NCBI GenBank assembly: GCA_964468005.1
Contig: CAYXUT010000084.1
Coordinates: 1 to 11,563, forward strand
DNA: 11,563 nt
Direction: 5' to 3'
Source: TMED8 sp964468005
GTDB taxonomy: Bacteria > Pseudomonadota > Alphaproteobacteria > Rhodospirillales > Casp-alpha2
Numbering within the stretch: position 1 is the first letter of the stretch; the number at the start of each line of letters is the position of its first letter. The position numbers were made by a program, and so were the translations under genes. The notes below the pieces were generated by a model. That model was not told the origin of the DNA. It was given only the letters and a program-made list of their open reading frames with translations, and made no database searches. Positions 1-7,394 of the stretch are shown here, one piece after another.

Positions 1-31
1 CCGCGCAGGTAATGATTGTTTTCTTGGTCAT
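1..31 (-). CDS. Beta-keto acid cleavage enzyme (BKACE/DUF849), N-terminal fragment cut by the window edge
   Basis: Reading leftward from an ATG at 29-31, the ten visible codons give MTKKTIITCA and then run off the window. This matches the very conserved opening of BKACE proteins (the 3-keto-5-aminohexanoate cleavage enzyme family), which typically start with a short basic stretch, then the first beta strand 'IITCA', followed by 'VTG'. Family members are zinc-dependent and condense a beta-keto acid with acetyl-CoA to give a CoA ester and acetoacetate. A G-rich run (six G on the coding strand, 35-40) sits a few bases before the ATG and can act as a ribosome binding site. The substrate cannot be told from ten residues. 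The call rests on a short motif, so it is likely rather than certain; a chance ATG-led peptide is the alternative. Confidence 0.55.
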   Translation of the reverse strand, partial: MTKKTIITCA

Positions 32-342
32 ACGCCCCCCGGTTCACACTGTGGAAATCAATGCCGGTGACATTGTAAAAATATAGGCAGGCGCAAAATT
101 ACGCGATCGAGGCAACTAGTTAAAGCATTGTGGGTTTTATCATAGCTGATGGCATCATTTTTCCTGATGGCGCAGAACCTGAGGAATAGAGGGGTTCGCA
201 CCTCGGCACCGACTGCCACGGCATGAATTTTTACCGCGTGGATCCGGCATTCCAACAACTTCTCGACCTCCGGCCGCCGAGTAAACCGCATCAACTTATA
301 GATCCGTTTTTTGACAAGCTCGGTGAGTTGGCAGTGGGTCGG
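32..342. other. Intergenic region between the 250-residue gene and the BKACE start
   Basis: This stretch of about 310 bases lies between two minus-strand genes. It should hold the end of the upstream transcript and the promoter of the BKACE gene. The part nearest the BKACE start (about 60-150) is AT-rich compared with its surroundings, as expected for a promoter, but I cannot assign convincing -35 and -10 boxes. A minus-strand open frame at 58-294 needs a TTG start, has no good ribosome binding site and resembles no family I know, so I do not call it a gene. No RNA gene or strong terminator is visible. Confidence 0.4.
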
Positions 343-1095
343 TCAGTGCACGGCCGTTCGCTTGTGCCGCTGACTGACCACCATATAGCGTAGCTCTTCC
401 TTAATGACTTCCGTATGCCGGCTGGGCTCTGCGCGGAGCACTCCCGAGATGATCGCTGTTTGCACCGGAGCCGGCATGCGTTCGAAATTCTCTAGTAACA
501 AAAACTTAACACTTGGCCGCACTGTTGGCGACAGGAACAAGCTTAGCACTAGCTTCTTGCGGATATCATGACGCATGTTGCCGGCTTCGGTCAGCTCGAA
601 GAACTCGCGCACGAAATGACGCGGCGCGATTGTACCATCGAGCAAGTCCCTCAGATTATCACGCAGCGCGGCCGTGTACTGCTGGCGGGTACGGATAATG
701 AACTTCGACGCATGGCGGCGAATTTTTGCCACCGCTGATGGTTCGAAGGCGCGCTCTTGCACGTAGTTCAAACATTCTTTGACAGAACCGTGGCGGCTGG
801 TCTCGGCAACGATCTCGGTAATGCCAGCGAGTAACCGTGTCTTGCCACCGCTCGGTGATAATCGCGTCGCAGCAGCCAAGGCCATCGGCGCTTCCGGATC
901 TCGAGCCGCCATCAGTGCCAGCGGCAGTGGATCTTCAAGATTAAGCAGGTTGATGTGATGATTCATTAGGATCTCAGGTATTAGAATCTGCTCATCTTCA
1001 CCAGGTATCAGGATCGGTTGGCGGTTCCGATAATCTTTTTTGATATCAAGCACCGCCTTAAGGCCGTCCTGAGATATCCCCAAAACGTTCGACAT
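343..1095 (-). CDS. Hypothetical helical protein, second gene of an HTH-regulator pair
   Basis: I do not recognise this 250-residue protein. It has no signal peptide or membrane segment and no cysteine-rich or nucleotide-binding motif, so it is probably cytoplasmic. The sequence is rich in Ala, Leu, Arg and Glu arranged as successive amphipathic helices, which gives it a HEAT-repeat-like look from about residue 55 to the end. The C-terminus is basic (SQRHKRTAVH). The N-terminal 50 residues include an acidic, proline-containing stretch (ILIPGEDEQILIPE). The start codon follows a purine-rich GGAATGGG-type sequence. The gene begins 37 bases after the stop of the helix-turn-helix gene at 1133-1582, so the two are probably cotranscribed. 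It ends in TGA. Function unknown; a protein-interaction or regulatory-partner role is only inferred from the pairing. Confidence 0.72.
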   Translation of the reverse strand: MSNVLGISQDGLKAVLDIKKDYRNRQPILIPGEDEQILIPEILMNHHINLLNLEDPLPLALMAARDPEAPMALAAATRLSPSGGKTRLLAGITEIVAETSRHGSVKECLNYVQERAFEPSAVAKIRRHASKFIIRTRQQYTAALRDNLRDLLDGTIAPRHFVREFFELTEAGNMRHDIRKKLVLSLFLSPTVRPSVKFLLLENFERMPAPVQTAIISGVLRAEPSRHTEVIKEELRYMVVSQRHKRTAVH

Positions 1096-1132
1096 TTACT
1101 TACCCATTCCTATTCCCAATCCCTGTTCGGCC

Positions 1133-1582
1133 TTAACGGATGGCGGCCTTGATCTGCGTTTCCAGACCACCGACTATCCGATTGGGGTTCAGGTGGGCTG
1201 CATTTCTGAGCGCGTTCCACCATATCCGGTAGCGCCTAGCTCCCTCCCGGACCGCCATCGCCGGAACGCCCCGGTTAAGCTGTTCCTGCTTCGCTAGATC
1301 AGCCTTTGCCATCTCTAACCCGCCGGCTGATTTCACCACCCGTATTGTATCCTCGCCAAACTCGTCCACGCGGGTGATTTGGTCGCCAAGCATCAAGGTC
1401 AAGAATACCTTGGTCTCATCGGGCATGGCCACCCGGCCATTACGCCATTTACTGACGCTGGCGGTCGATACCCGCAAGGCGGTTGCCATGTCCTTTCCGG
1501 TTACGCCGACTGCGGTCAAACCGTGAAACACAGGCGCGACGCGTCGAAAACCGGCTGCAATTTCGTCTGCCTTTTCAGTCAT
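1133..1582 (-). CDS. Small helix-turn-helix DNA-binding protein
   Basis: A 149-residue protein with a likely helix-turn-helix at about residues 28-50. 'GVTGKDMATALRVS' supplies the first helix and turn, and 'TASVSKWRNGR' has the Ser-x-Ser-x-Trp-Arg-Gly pattern of a recognition helix, as in Cro/XRE-like and MerR-like folds. The rest (about 70-149) is charged and helical, without a recognisable ligand-binding domain; a Trp-Trp pair near residue 116-117 ('RIWWNALRNA') stands out. It is probably a transcription regulator or DNA-binding partner of the next gene downstream, 37 bases away. It is transcribed away from mak, with about 230 bases between the two starts, so it may act on its own promoter there; that is inference. 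The ribosome binding site is weak. Confidence 0.75.
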   Translation of the reverse strand: MTEKADEIAAGFRRVAPVFHGLTAVGVTGKDMATALRVSTASVSKWRNGRVAMPDETKVFLTLMLGDQITRVDEFGEDTIRVVKSAGGLEMAKADLAKQEQLNRGVPAMAVREGARRYRIWWNALRNAAHLNPNRIVGGLETQIKAAIR

Positions 1583-1814
1583 GGCCCAGGTTCACCAAAA
1601 AAAACGGACATGAATCCTTCTAACCCAACGGGAACCCTATTCAAACAAGTATTTGTACCAGTGGGCATTTTTGCCCTCTAAATATGGTGATATCTTCGAT
1701 TCTCCGGGCTTTCACTGTTGATTTTCCAGGTCCGTTCGATAACAAAGTTACCAGTTTTTTCCGATTCGCTTGTTCATCTTGCGCCCAGAACACCAAGAGA
1801 GTGGAATAACAGAC

Positions 1815-2738
1815 ATGAAAATCGGGATCGATTTGGGCGGTAGCAAGATCGAAGGCCTTGTTCTTGGTCCTGACGGGCAGGAACTCGGTCGCAAACGCGT
1901 AACTACCCCTGCTGGTGACTACGATGGTACCATTGATTCAATCTCCGAGTTGATTTCTGGGCTAACCTATGATCATAAGGTTCCGGATGGGATCCCTGTC
2001 GGGGTGGGAATTCCAGGCGCCGTATCGCGCAAAACCGGTTTAGTGAAGAACGCTAACTCCAACTGCTTGATCGGCAGACCATTCGACCAAGACCTAGAAC
2101 TCCGGCTCGGCCGGGCCGTTAAAATTGCTAATGATGCCGATTGTTTTGCGGTATCGGAGGCAACTGACGGAGCGGGCGCGGATAGCCGCGTTGTGTTCGG
2201 CGTCATTCTCGGCACTGGCGTTGGTGGTGGATTGGCCATCGACGCGCGTCCCTGGGTCGGCCCCAATGCCATCACTGGCGAGTGGGGACATAATCCCTTG
2301 CCCTGGCCGCTACCTCCTACTGACAGTTTGGATGGGATGGACGAGCGGCCGGGAAGGCCCTGCTATTGCGGTAAGAACGGTTGCATCGAAACGTTCCTGT
2401 CGGGTCGCGGTCTTGCCGCAGACCATCAGGCCAGCAATGGCGGCTCGCCAAGTGCGTTGAAAGTTGTTGAAGCAGCGTCCAACGGCGACGGGAACGCCAC
2501 CGCAACGCTCAATCGTTATGTGCACCGTCTGGCTCGTGCGCTTGCCTCGGTTATCAACATCGTTGATCCGGATGTGATCGTGCTGGGTGGAGGGCTATCC
2601 AACATCGACACCCTCTACGATAGGGTACCCGGCCTCTGGCAGGATTGGGTCTTCTCAGATCACTGCGACACGCCGCTACTCAAAAATCATCATGGCGATT
2701 CCAGTGGCGTTCGAGGTGCCGCATGGCTCTGGCCCTAA
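1815..2738 (+). CDS. mak: Fructokinase, ROK family (Mak-type)
   Basis: This 307-residue protein phosphorylates fructose (to fructose 6-phosphate) with ATP in the cytoplasm, feeding glycolysis. It aligns along its whole length with my recollection of E. coli Mak (about 302 residues), including the C-terminal 'GDSSGVRGAAWLWP'. Visible features are the N-terminal phosphate-binding loop 'IDLGGSK' (about 5-11), 'VGIPGAVS' (about 64-71), the catalytic-base motif 'ANDAD' with Asp107, the glycine-rich 'GTGVGGG' (133-139), and the ROK zinc site formed by His159 ('GEWGHNPLPWP') with Cys183, Cys185 and Cys190 ('CYCGKNGC'). I chose the ATG at 1815 because homology begins there with MKIGIDLGG; a TTG at 1770 would add 15 unrelated residues. 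It is convergent with eipB, with only 10 bases between the stops. Other sugars could be substrates too, but a Mak-type fructokinase is by far the best fit. Confidence 0.93.
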   Translation: MKIGIDLGGSKIEGLVLGPDGQELGRKRVTTPAGDYDGTIDSISELISGLTYDHKVPDGIPVGVGIPGAVSRKTGLVKNANSNCLIGRPFDQDLELRLGRAVKIANDADCFAVSEATDGAGADSRVVFGVILGTGVGGGLAIDARPWVGPNAITGEWGHNPLPWPLPPTDSLDGMDERPGRPCYCGKNGCIETFLSGRGLAADHQASNGGSPSALKVVEAASNGDGNATATLNRYVHRLARALASVINIVDPDVIVLGGGLSNIDTLYDRVPGLWQDWVFSDHCDTPLLKNHHGDSSGVRGAAWLWP

Positions 2739-2748
2739 AAATTATTGA

Positions 2749-3612
2749 CTAACAGTTCGGCTTTTCCAGGAGTTCCAGCCTTTGCAGATGGAGGTCGAGG
2801 GAGAAGTCACCAAAATCCTGACGGATGAATAAGGCAATACCGTCCGAACGGTAATCAACGCCGAGTTCGAAACTTGGTTCCTCCACCGAGCTAGAAAGTG
2901 GAAAAAACGCCAGTCGATAGTGCCGCGGAGGTATAGCCTTCAATCCTGAACCGGCAATAATCTTATTAGTGTTTGCATTGCGAGGAGAGCGCGAGACTAG
3001 GGATCGCTTGGCGATCACGGCATTAATCTCATAAGGATTTTGCAGACTAGCGCCATCGAACACCATTCGGGAAAACATTACCTTCCCCTGACCACCTGCC
3101 TTGAGTAATTCAATCATGTGGCTCGAAGGCAGCAAGGTTCCCCCTGGCAATCTGATGGTCTTGCCTTCGGGTTCGCTGAAACGCGCTACGGCTTCGGCTG
3201 ATGGAGAACTCCGCACGAGCCGCCCCTTCAGGTTTTCGATTTCGTTACCATTGCGGCCCCGTCGCATCCGGAATTGGTAGGAAAGGCCGTCTTTGGCCTC
3301 CCAACTGGCGAATGCCCACTCGGTCGTGACATCGTCACCTTCATCGTACGAAATCTTCAACTTGACGTTCGTTTCTGACGACCAATCGGCACAGCCGTCA
3401 TGGAACGAAAAGACCATTGTTCCATATGCACTGGAAATACCGGACCCTCGTTCGGCGGAATGCATGACCATGTCGTAAATCGCCCGATGCGGAATCAGCA
3501 CTGATGCGTCTACGGTACTGGGAACGAAAAACAGCAGCATCATCACCACTGCGAAGCGCCTCAGCAACGACAACGTTTGTGCTTGGTTCTTCTCTTTGAT
3601 CATCCGATCCAT
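2749..3612 (-). CDS. eipB: EipB-family periplasmic cell-envelope integrity protein (DUF1849)
   Basis: A 287-residue exported protein resembling EipB, a periplasmic beta-spiral protein needed for envelope integrity in Brucella. An N-terminal signal peptide is clear: a basic start, then a hydrophobic stretch at about 20-31 and a probable cleavage after 'VDA' (about 36). The mature part opens with 'LIPHRAIYDM', the family hallmark, and is rich in short beta strands. Only two cysteines occur in the mature protein, Cys74 ('HDGCADW') and Cys287, the very last residue. Brucella EipB has a disulfide joining an early Cys to one near the C-terminus, and these two fit that arrangement. Two starts are possible: ATG at 3612 and ATG at 3603 (residue 4). 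A GAGG lies 3 bases before the first and about 12 before the second, so the start is not settled. The gene ends with TAG and is convergent with mak. Confidence 0.85.
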   Translation of the reverse strand: MDRMIKEKNQAQTLSLLRRFAVVMMLLFFVPSTVDASVLIPHRAIYDMVMHSAERGSGISSAYGTMVFSFHDGCADWSSETNVKLKISYDEGDDVTTEWAFASWEAKDGLSYQFRMRRGRNGNEIENLKGRLVRSSPSAEAVARFSEPEGKTIRLPGGTLLPSSHMIELLKAGGQGKVMFSRMVFDGASLQNPYEINAVIAKRSLVSRSPRNANTNKIIAGSGLKAIPPRHYRLAFFPLSSSVEEPSFELGVDYRSDGIALFIRQDFGDFSLDLHLQRLELLEKPNC

Positions 3613-3820
3613 TCGGCCTCGCTTTGGAAAATCAATCCTGCCTCGGGCGATGATAGGTCATCAAAGAGCGGCAAGAAATACCTAGCGCAGTGCTATATCG
3701 ACAAATATTGCCTCCTTCTGGAGATTTTAACCTATTGAATTTCCGTTAATTATGCCTGGCACAGCAGTTGCGTCCCAAGGTTAACAAATAATGAATAGTG
3801 CGGAGGGAGAAGTTGAAACC

Positions 3821-4306
3821 ATGGCTATTGATCGCGTCCCAGCCTTATTTTCCAGCCCACCACCCGTAACGTTGCAAGGCGCGACGGATCTAGTCCTGTA
3901 CAAATCCGCCACCCCACCCACGGCTCTCGAGACATCTACCTCCGAAAGTTCCCAACCAACCCAGATATCCAACCCAACCATTGCAGCGGTTGATTTCAGA
4001 AATGCCTCACCCCGGCAGATTGCTAACATCAGCCTCGATCTCTATGCAGCGGGCATGCTGTCGTATGAGGATTACGCAGCGCTTGCGTTCCAACCGGAGT
4101 TGCATCCCGATTACGACCGGACCGTCGGTGCATTGACCGGCAAACCGGCGTCGCCTGATCAGCAGCGTGACTACGTTGAAGTCTGGAATGAACGCCTGCG
4201 GTTCGACCTCAGGCACAATCCGCAGAGCTCTCCGTCAGTCAAGCAGGCCGCTAGGATCTACAATCTATTGAAGGGGCTGGGCCAGCCGATTCGGCTCAAC
4301 GTATAA
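3821..4306 (+). CDS. Hypothetical alphaproteobacterial protein with a Pro/Ser/Thr-rich N-terminus
   Basis: I do not recognise a named family. With the start at 3821 the protein has 161 residues. Residues 1-55 are rich in Pro, Ser and Thr and look disordered. From about residue 60 the sequence becomes ordered and helical ('SPRQIANISLDLYAAGMLSYEDYAAL'-like pattern, residues 62-86), followed by aromatic and charged segments ('FQPELHPDYD', 'YVEVWNERLRFDLRH'). It has no signal peptide or transmembrane segment. I prefer the ATG at 3821 because GGAGGGAGA (3802-3810) lies upstream of it; the in-frame ATG at 3791 has no such site and would give 171 residues. The gene stands alone on the plus strand, divergent from eipB and convergent with the lipoprotein gene, with 7 bases between stops. 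Function unknown. Confidence 0.75.
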   Translation: MAIDRVPALFSSPPPVTLQGATDLVLYKSATPPTALETSTSESSQPTQISNPTIAAVDFRNASPRQIANISLDLYAAGMLSYEDYAALAFQPELHPDYDRTVGALTGKPASPDQQRDYVEVWNERLRFDLRHNPQSSPSVKQAARIYNLLKGLGQPIRLNV

Positions 4307-4313
4307 AGATAGA

Positions 4314-5258
4314 TTAGCGCAGCGCGCGCGCCAGTTCTTCGCCAGAAGAACTCTGGATTTGCCGGTTGCGGTCAATTCCTCGGTGCGCCAGCAGCCAATC
4401 GCCTGGCGACACCCGGAGCGCCCAGCTATCATGCAAGCCAGCATCTAACACGAGGCCGTACAGGGCGCGCTCTTGGCCTTTCGAAACCGGGCCGACAACA
4501 ACGCGGAAAACTGGCACGCCGCTAAGCTTTGCTGCCAAGACTTCTGGCACCAATTGTTCGTAACGACCGACAAGAGCATGAGCTTTTCCGTAATTTCGGA
4601 AGCTACCGATGACGTAATAAATACCAGCTGTAGGCTCTCGTGATGCATTCGCCACCATGCGTACCGTGGCTGGCACACGCAGCGGCAGCACCGGCATGTC
4701 AATGGTCTCAGTCACCGCCAAGGTGAGCGAATTTTTCGATGCCGGACTCGATTTCATACGCGCTTGGACCTTTAAAGCGCTCACTTGCAACGATTTTGGA
4801 GAAACAGTCTTAGGTCTAAATAATGTCCCGAGTGGCCGCTCCAGCGTCGAGTTTACGGAGGCTGGATAGATGCTTGCCGTATCGAATTTCGCCAAGGTTT
4901 CAACATCCGGCATGGTCTCTGCAATTTTTGTGTTCAACGGCGGAATATTCGAAACGGCATGTTCAGTGAAACCGTCCCGGACAGGCTCAGTCGATGCGGG
5001 GTCTTTCTCGCCAGCGTCAGCGACAAGGGTCTCGGTTTCGCTATCATCCCACTCACGACAAACCGCACCTTCCGTAATCCCGCGGAAAAGTGCGCAATCT
5101 TTTTCTGCCACAAGAGATATACCGTGATCCGTAACTGACTTTTCAGTCACCAGATAGGAAAAGCCGTCCAACGCCCAAGAAGCAACCTGAAGCGGCATGG
5201 GTAACGCGCAGCCGCCAAGGGCAATGACGCCCACTCCCAGAGCCACGATTTTCTTCAT
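4314..5258 (-). CDS. SPOR-domain lipoprotein
   Basis: A 314-residue predicted outer-membrane lipoprotein. The first 17 residues form a lipoprotein signal: Lys-Lys, a hydrophobic core and the lipobox 'LGGC', with Cys17 as the lipidated residue. Ala at +2 rather than Asp argues for outer-membrane sorting. A short conserved-looking region follows, with a cysteine pair at 55 and 67 ('EKDCALFRG', 'GAVCREW') that could form a disulfide in the periplasm. Residues 70-205 are low in structure and look like a linker. Residues about 212-285 ('YYVIGSFRNYGKAHAL' through 'WALRVSPGDW') have the beta-alpha-beta pattern of a SPOR domain, which binds denuded glycan strands of septal peptidoglycan. A role in cell division or wall remodelling is therefore inferred. 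AGGGG lies 7 bases before the ATG. aspS lies upstream on the same strand, 220 bases away, so this gene probably has its own promoter. Confidence 0.85.
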   Translation of the reverse strand: MKKIVALGVGVIALGGCALPMPLQVASWALDGFSYLVTEKSVTDHGISLVAEKDCALFRGITEGAVCREWDDSETETLVADAGEKDPASTEPVRDGFTEHAVSNIPPLNTKIAETMPDVETLAKFDTASIYPASVNSTLERPLGTLFRPKTVSPKSLQVSALKVQARMKSSPASKNSLTLAVTETIDMPVLPLRVPATVRMVANASREPTAGIYYVIGSFRNYGKAHALVGRYEQLVPEVLAAKLSGVPVFRVVVGPVSKGQERALYGLVLDAGLHDSWALRVSPGDWLLAHRGIDRNRQIQSSSGEELARALR

Positions 5259-5478
5259 TTCAAGCCCCTATTCAGAGCACATTGGACCAGTCGATTCTCA
5301 ACCGTCAAACCCATGTTATCACAAGCCACGCCGCAGCTCGTTGTTAATGAAACGGCTTCTCGCTACACTTAATTAAGATGCCAACGCTTTAAAACAACTA
5401 ATTGCAAGTATGACTCGTTGTGCGGGGTATCTGCAACCAATTAATTCCAATTTCATGCCTTCAAATTATTAGCAATTG

Positions 5479-7296
5479 TCACGATGCGCTAGCCCCATCC
5501 GGGTTTTTTACTTTCGGAAACTGCACGCGTAGGTGCAATTCATGAAGGCGACTGGCATCAACGGCACTCGGTGCGCCCATGAGCAAATCTTCTGCACGCT
5601 GATTCATGGGGAAGGCGATAACTTCGCGGATATTAGGCTCATCAGCTAACAGCATAACAATACGGTCGATGCCCGGTGCCGAACCACCGTGTGGCGGCGC
5701 GCCAAAACTGAAGGCTCTCAACATTCCGCCGAATTCTTCCTCCACCACATCAGTGCCTTTCTTGTGAATCTCGAATGACGTGAGCATGATGTCTGCCCGG
5801 TGATTTCGAATGGCATGAGACGACAACTCAACTCCGTTACATACGTTGTCATACTGATACGCCAGTATATCGAGCGGTTCCTTGCTCTCCAACGCTTCGA
5901 GACCGCCTTGCGGCATAGAAAACGGATTGTGAGAGAATTCGATCGCTTCGGTGTCATCGTTAAGTTCATACATGGGGTAATCAACGATCCAGCAAAAATC
6001 AAATCGACCGAACGCTCGTAATTTCAGTTCGTCACAAAGCCGTTCTCGCGCTGCGCTCGCGTACTTGACCACATTTCCTTCTTTACCGGAAACAAAAAAC
6101 ACCGCATCACCATCGGCAGCCTCGACCGCTTCCTTAATGGCCTGGATACGGTCACTTTCCAGATTCTTAGCAATCGGCCCTTTCGCCTCACCATCTTCAC
6201 CAAAAATGATATAGCCAAGACCACCCGCGCCCTCGTCACGAGCCCAATCGTTCAGCTTATCAAAGAAACTGCGCGGATTACCTGCCGCCCCGGGCGCGCA
6301 GATGGCGCGAACAACGCCGCCATCGTCGACGATCTTGGCGAATAGTCCAAAGCCTCCGCCACGGTAGCTTTTGGTCACATCGTAGATAGTCAGGGGGTTA
6401 CGAAGGTCCGGTTTGTCGGAACCATAGTTCAACATCGCTTTGGCATAGGGAATACGCGGGAACGGCGGTTTCGTAACGACCCGATCACCGCCAAACTCCT
6501 CGAAAACACTAGCTAAAACCGGTTCGATGGCGTTGAAGACATCTTCTTGCGTAACGTAAGCCATTTCAAAGTCGAGTTGGTAGAACTCGCCCGGCGAACG
6601 GTCGGCGCGCGCATCCTCGTCACGGAAACAAGGCGCAATCTGGAAATACTTGTCGAACCCGGAAACCATTAGTAGTTGCTTGAATTGCTGTGGCGCTTGC
6701 GGAAGCGCATAAAATTTGCCTGGATGATGGCGGCTAGGCACCAAGTAATCGCGGGCCCCTTCCGGCGATGACGCGGTCAGGATCGGAGTTTGTATTTCCA
6801 GAAACCCCTGATCGATCATGCGCCGCCGGATCGAGGAAATAACGTTGGAGCGCAGGTGAATATTGTTGTGAAGCTGCTCGCGCCTAAGGTCCAGAAAGCG
6901 GTAACGCAATCGGATATCCTCGCCGAACTCCTGCTCACCGGCAACCAGCATGGGCAGAACTTCAGCTTTGCTTTCCACCGTCAGGTCGGCCATTTGCACT
7001 TCGACATGGCCGGTCGTAATGTTGCCATTGACGGTTTCTTCCGAGCGTTCGACGACCGGACCGGTGACAGTAATAACGCTTTCAACCCGCGCGCTCTCAA
7101 TAGCACTAAAAAGGGGGCTCGAAACATCGATAACGCATTGTGTCAGACCGAATTCGTCGCGCAGATCGATGAACACTAAATTACCGTGATCGCGTTTCGA
7201 GTGGATCCAGCCAGACAGCCTGACTGTCTCGCCGACATGGTCTTCACGCAGTTCGCCACAGGTGTGGGATCGGTAGGGATGTAGTTCATCAGTCAC
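5479..7296 (-). CDS. aspS: Aspartate-tRNA ligase, probably non-discriminating (Asp/Asn)
   Basis: A 605-residue class II synthetase that activates aspartate with ATP and loads it on tRNA. The N-terminal anticodon-binding OB fold covers about residues 8-110; motif 1 and the flipping-loop region ('SSPEGARDYLVPSR') lie at about 164-189; motif 2 'FRDEDARADR' is at 224-233; the bacterial GAD insertion domain lies at about 290-420; motif 3 'GIDR' is at 542-545. Residue His37 in 'KRDHGN' is at the position where discriminating enzymes such as E. coli have Leu and non-discriminating ones have His, so this enzyme probably also forms Asp-tRNA-Asn for GatCAB. The start is a GTG, supported by AAGGA seven bases upstream and by the usual 'YRSHTCGELR' opening nearby. 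The stop is TGA. It is 98 bases downstream of the MmgE/PrpD gene. Confidence 0.97.
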   Translation of the reverse strand: MTDELHPYRSHTCGELREDHVGETVRLSGWIHSKRDHGNLVFIDLRDEFGLTQCVIDVSSPLFSAIESARVESVITVTGPVVERSEETVNGNITTGHVEVQMADLTVESKAEVLPMLVAGEQEFGEDIRLRYRFLDLRREQLHNNIHLRSNVISSIRRRMIDQGFLEIQTPILTASSPEGARDYLVPSRHHPGKFYALPQAPQQFKQLLMVSGFDKYFQIAPCFRDEDARADRSPGEFYQLDFEMAYVTQEDVFNAIEPVLASVFEEFGGDRVVTKPPFPRIPYAKAMLNYGSDKPDLRNPLTIYDVTKSYRGGGFGLFAKIVDDGGVVRAICAPGAAGNPRSFFDKLNDWARDEGAGGLGYIIFGEDGEAKGPIAKNLESDRIQAIKEAVEAADGDAVFFVSGKEGNVVKYASAARERLCDELKLRAFGRFDFCWIVDYPMYELNDDTEAIEFSHNPFSMPQGGLEALESKEPLDILAYQYDNVCNGVELSSHAIRNHRADIMLTSFEIHKKGTDVVEEEFGGMLRAFSFGAPPHGGSAPGIDRIVMLLADEPNIREVIAFPMNQRAEDLLMGAPSAVDASRLHELHLRVQFPKVKNPDGASAS

Positions 7297-7339
7297 GGTA
7301 TGGTCCTTAGTCAGGCAGGCTTACGAAATTGACGGGGAT

Positions 7340-7367
7340 TTAATAAACTAAAGTGCTTACTTAACAA
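7340..7367 (-). promoter_or_regulatory. Candidate sigma70-type promoter for aspS
   Basis: In the AT-rich gap before aspS, the minus strand shows TTGTTA (7362-7367), a 16-base spacer and TATTAA (7340-7345), each matching four of six consensus positions. It lies about 45 bases upstream of the GTG start. This is a pattern match only; aspS could also be reached by readthrough from the MmgE/PrpD gene. Confidence 0.35.
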
Positions 7368-7394
7368 CACATTTTCGGCTCGTGGAAGATGTTG

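Noticed and set aside
58..294. Minus-strand 78-codon open frame left of the 250-residue gene
   Set aside because: It needs a TTG start with no ribosome binding site, has no family likeness, and covers the expected BKACE promoter region.
341..379. Inverted repeat GGTCAGT / ACTGACC around the end of the 250-residue gene
   Set aside because: Only seven base pairs with a 25-base loop, mostly inside coding sequence and with no T-run on either strand, so it is not a convincing terminator.
1663..1676. Small hairpin GGGCA-TTTT-TGCCC between the HTH gene and mak
   Set aside because: Five base pairs only and no following T-run; it could be an operator, but nothing in the sequence supports this beyond chance.
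1770..1814. TTG start adding 15 residues to the fructokinase
   Set aside because: Mak-type proteins start at MKIGIDLGG-like sequence, which begins at the ATG at 1815; the extra residues match nothing.
5368..5377. Perfect 10-base palindrome CTTAATTAAG between aspS and the lipoprotein gene
   Set aside because: A short AT-rich palindrome in an AT-rich gap is expected by chance; no second copy or promoter relation was seen.
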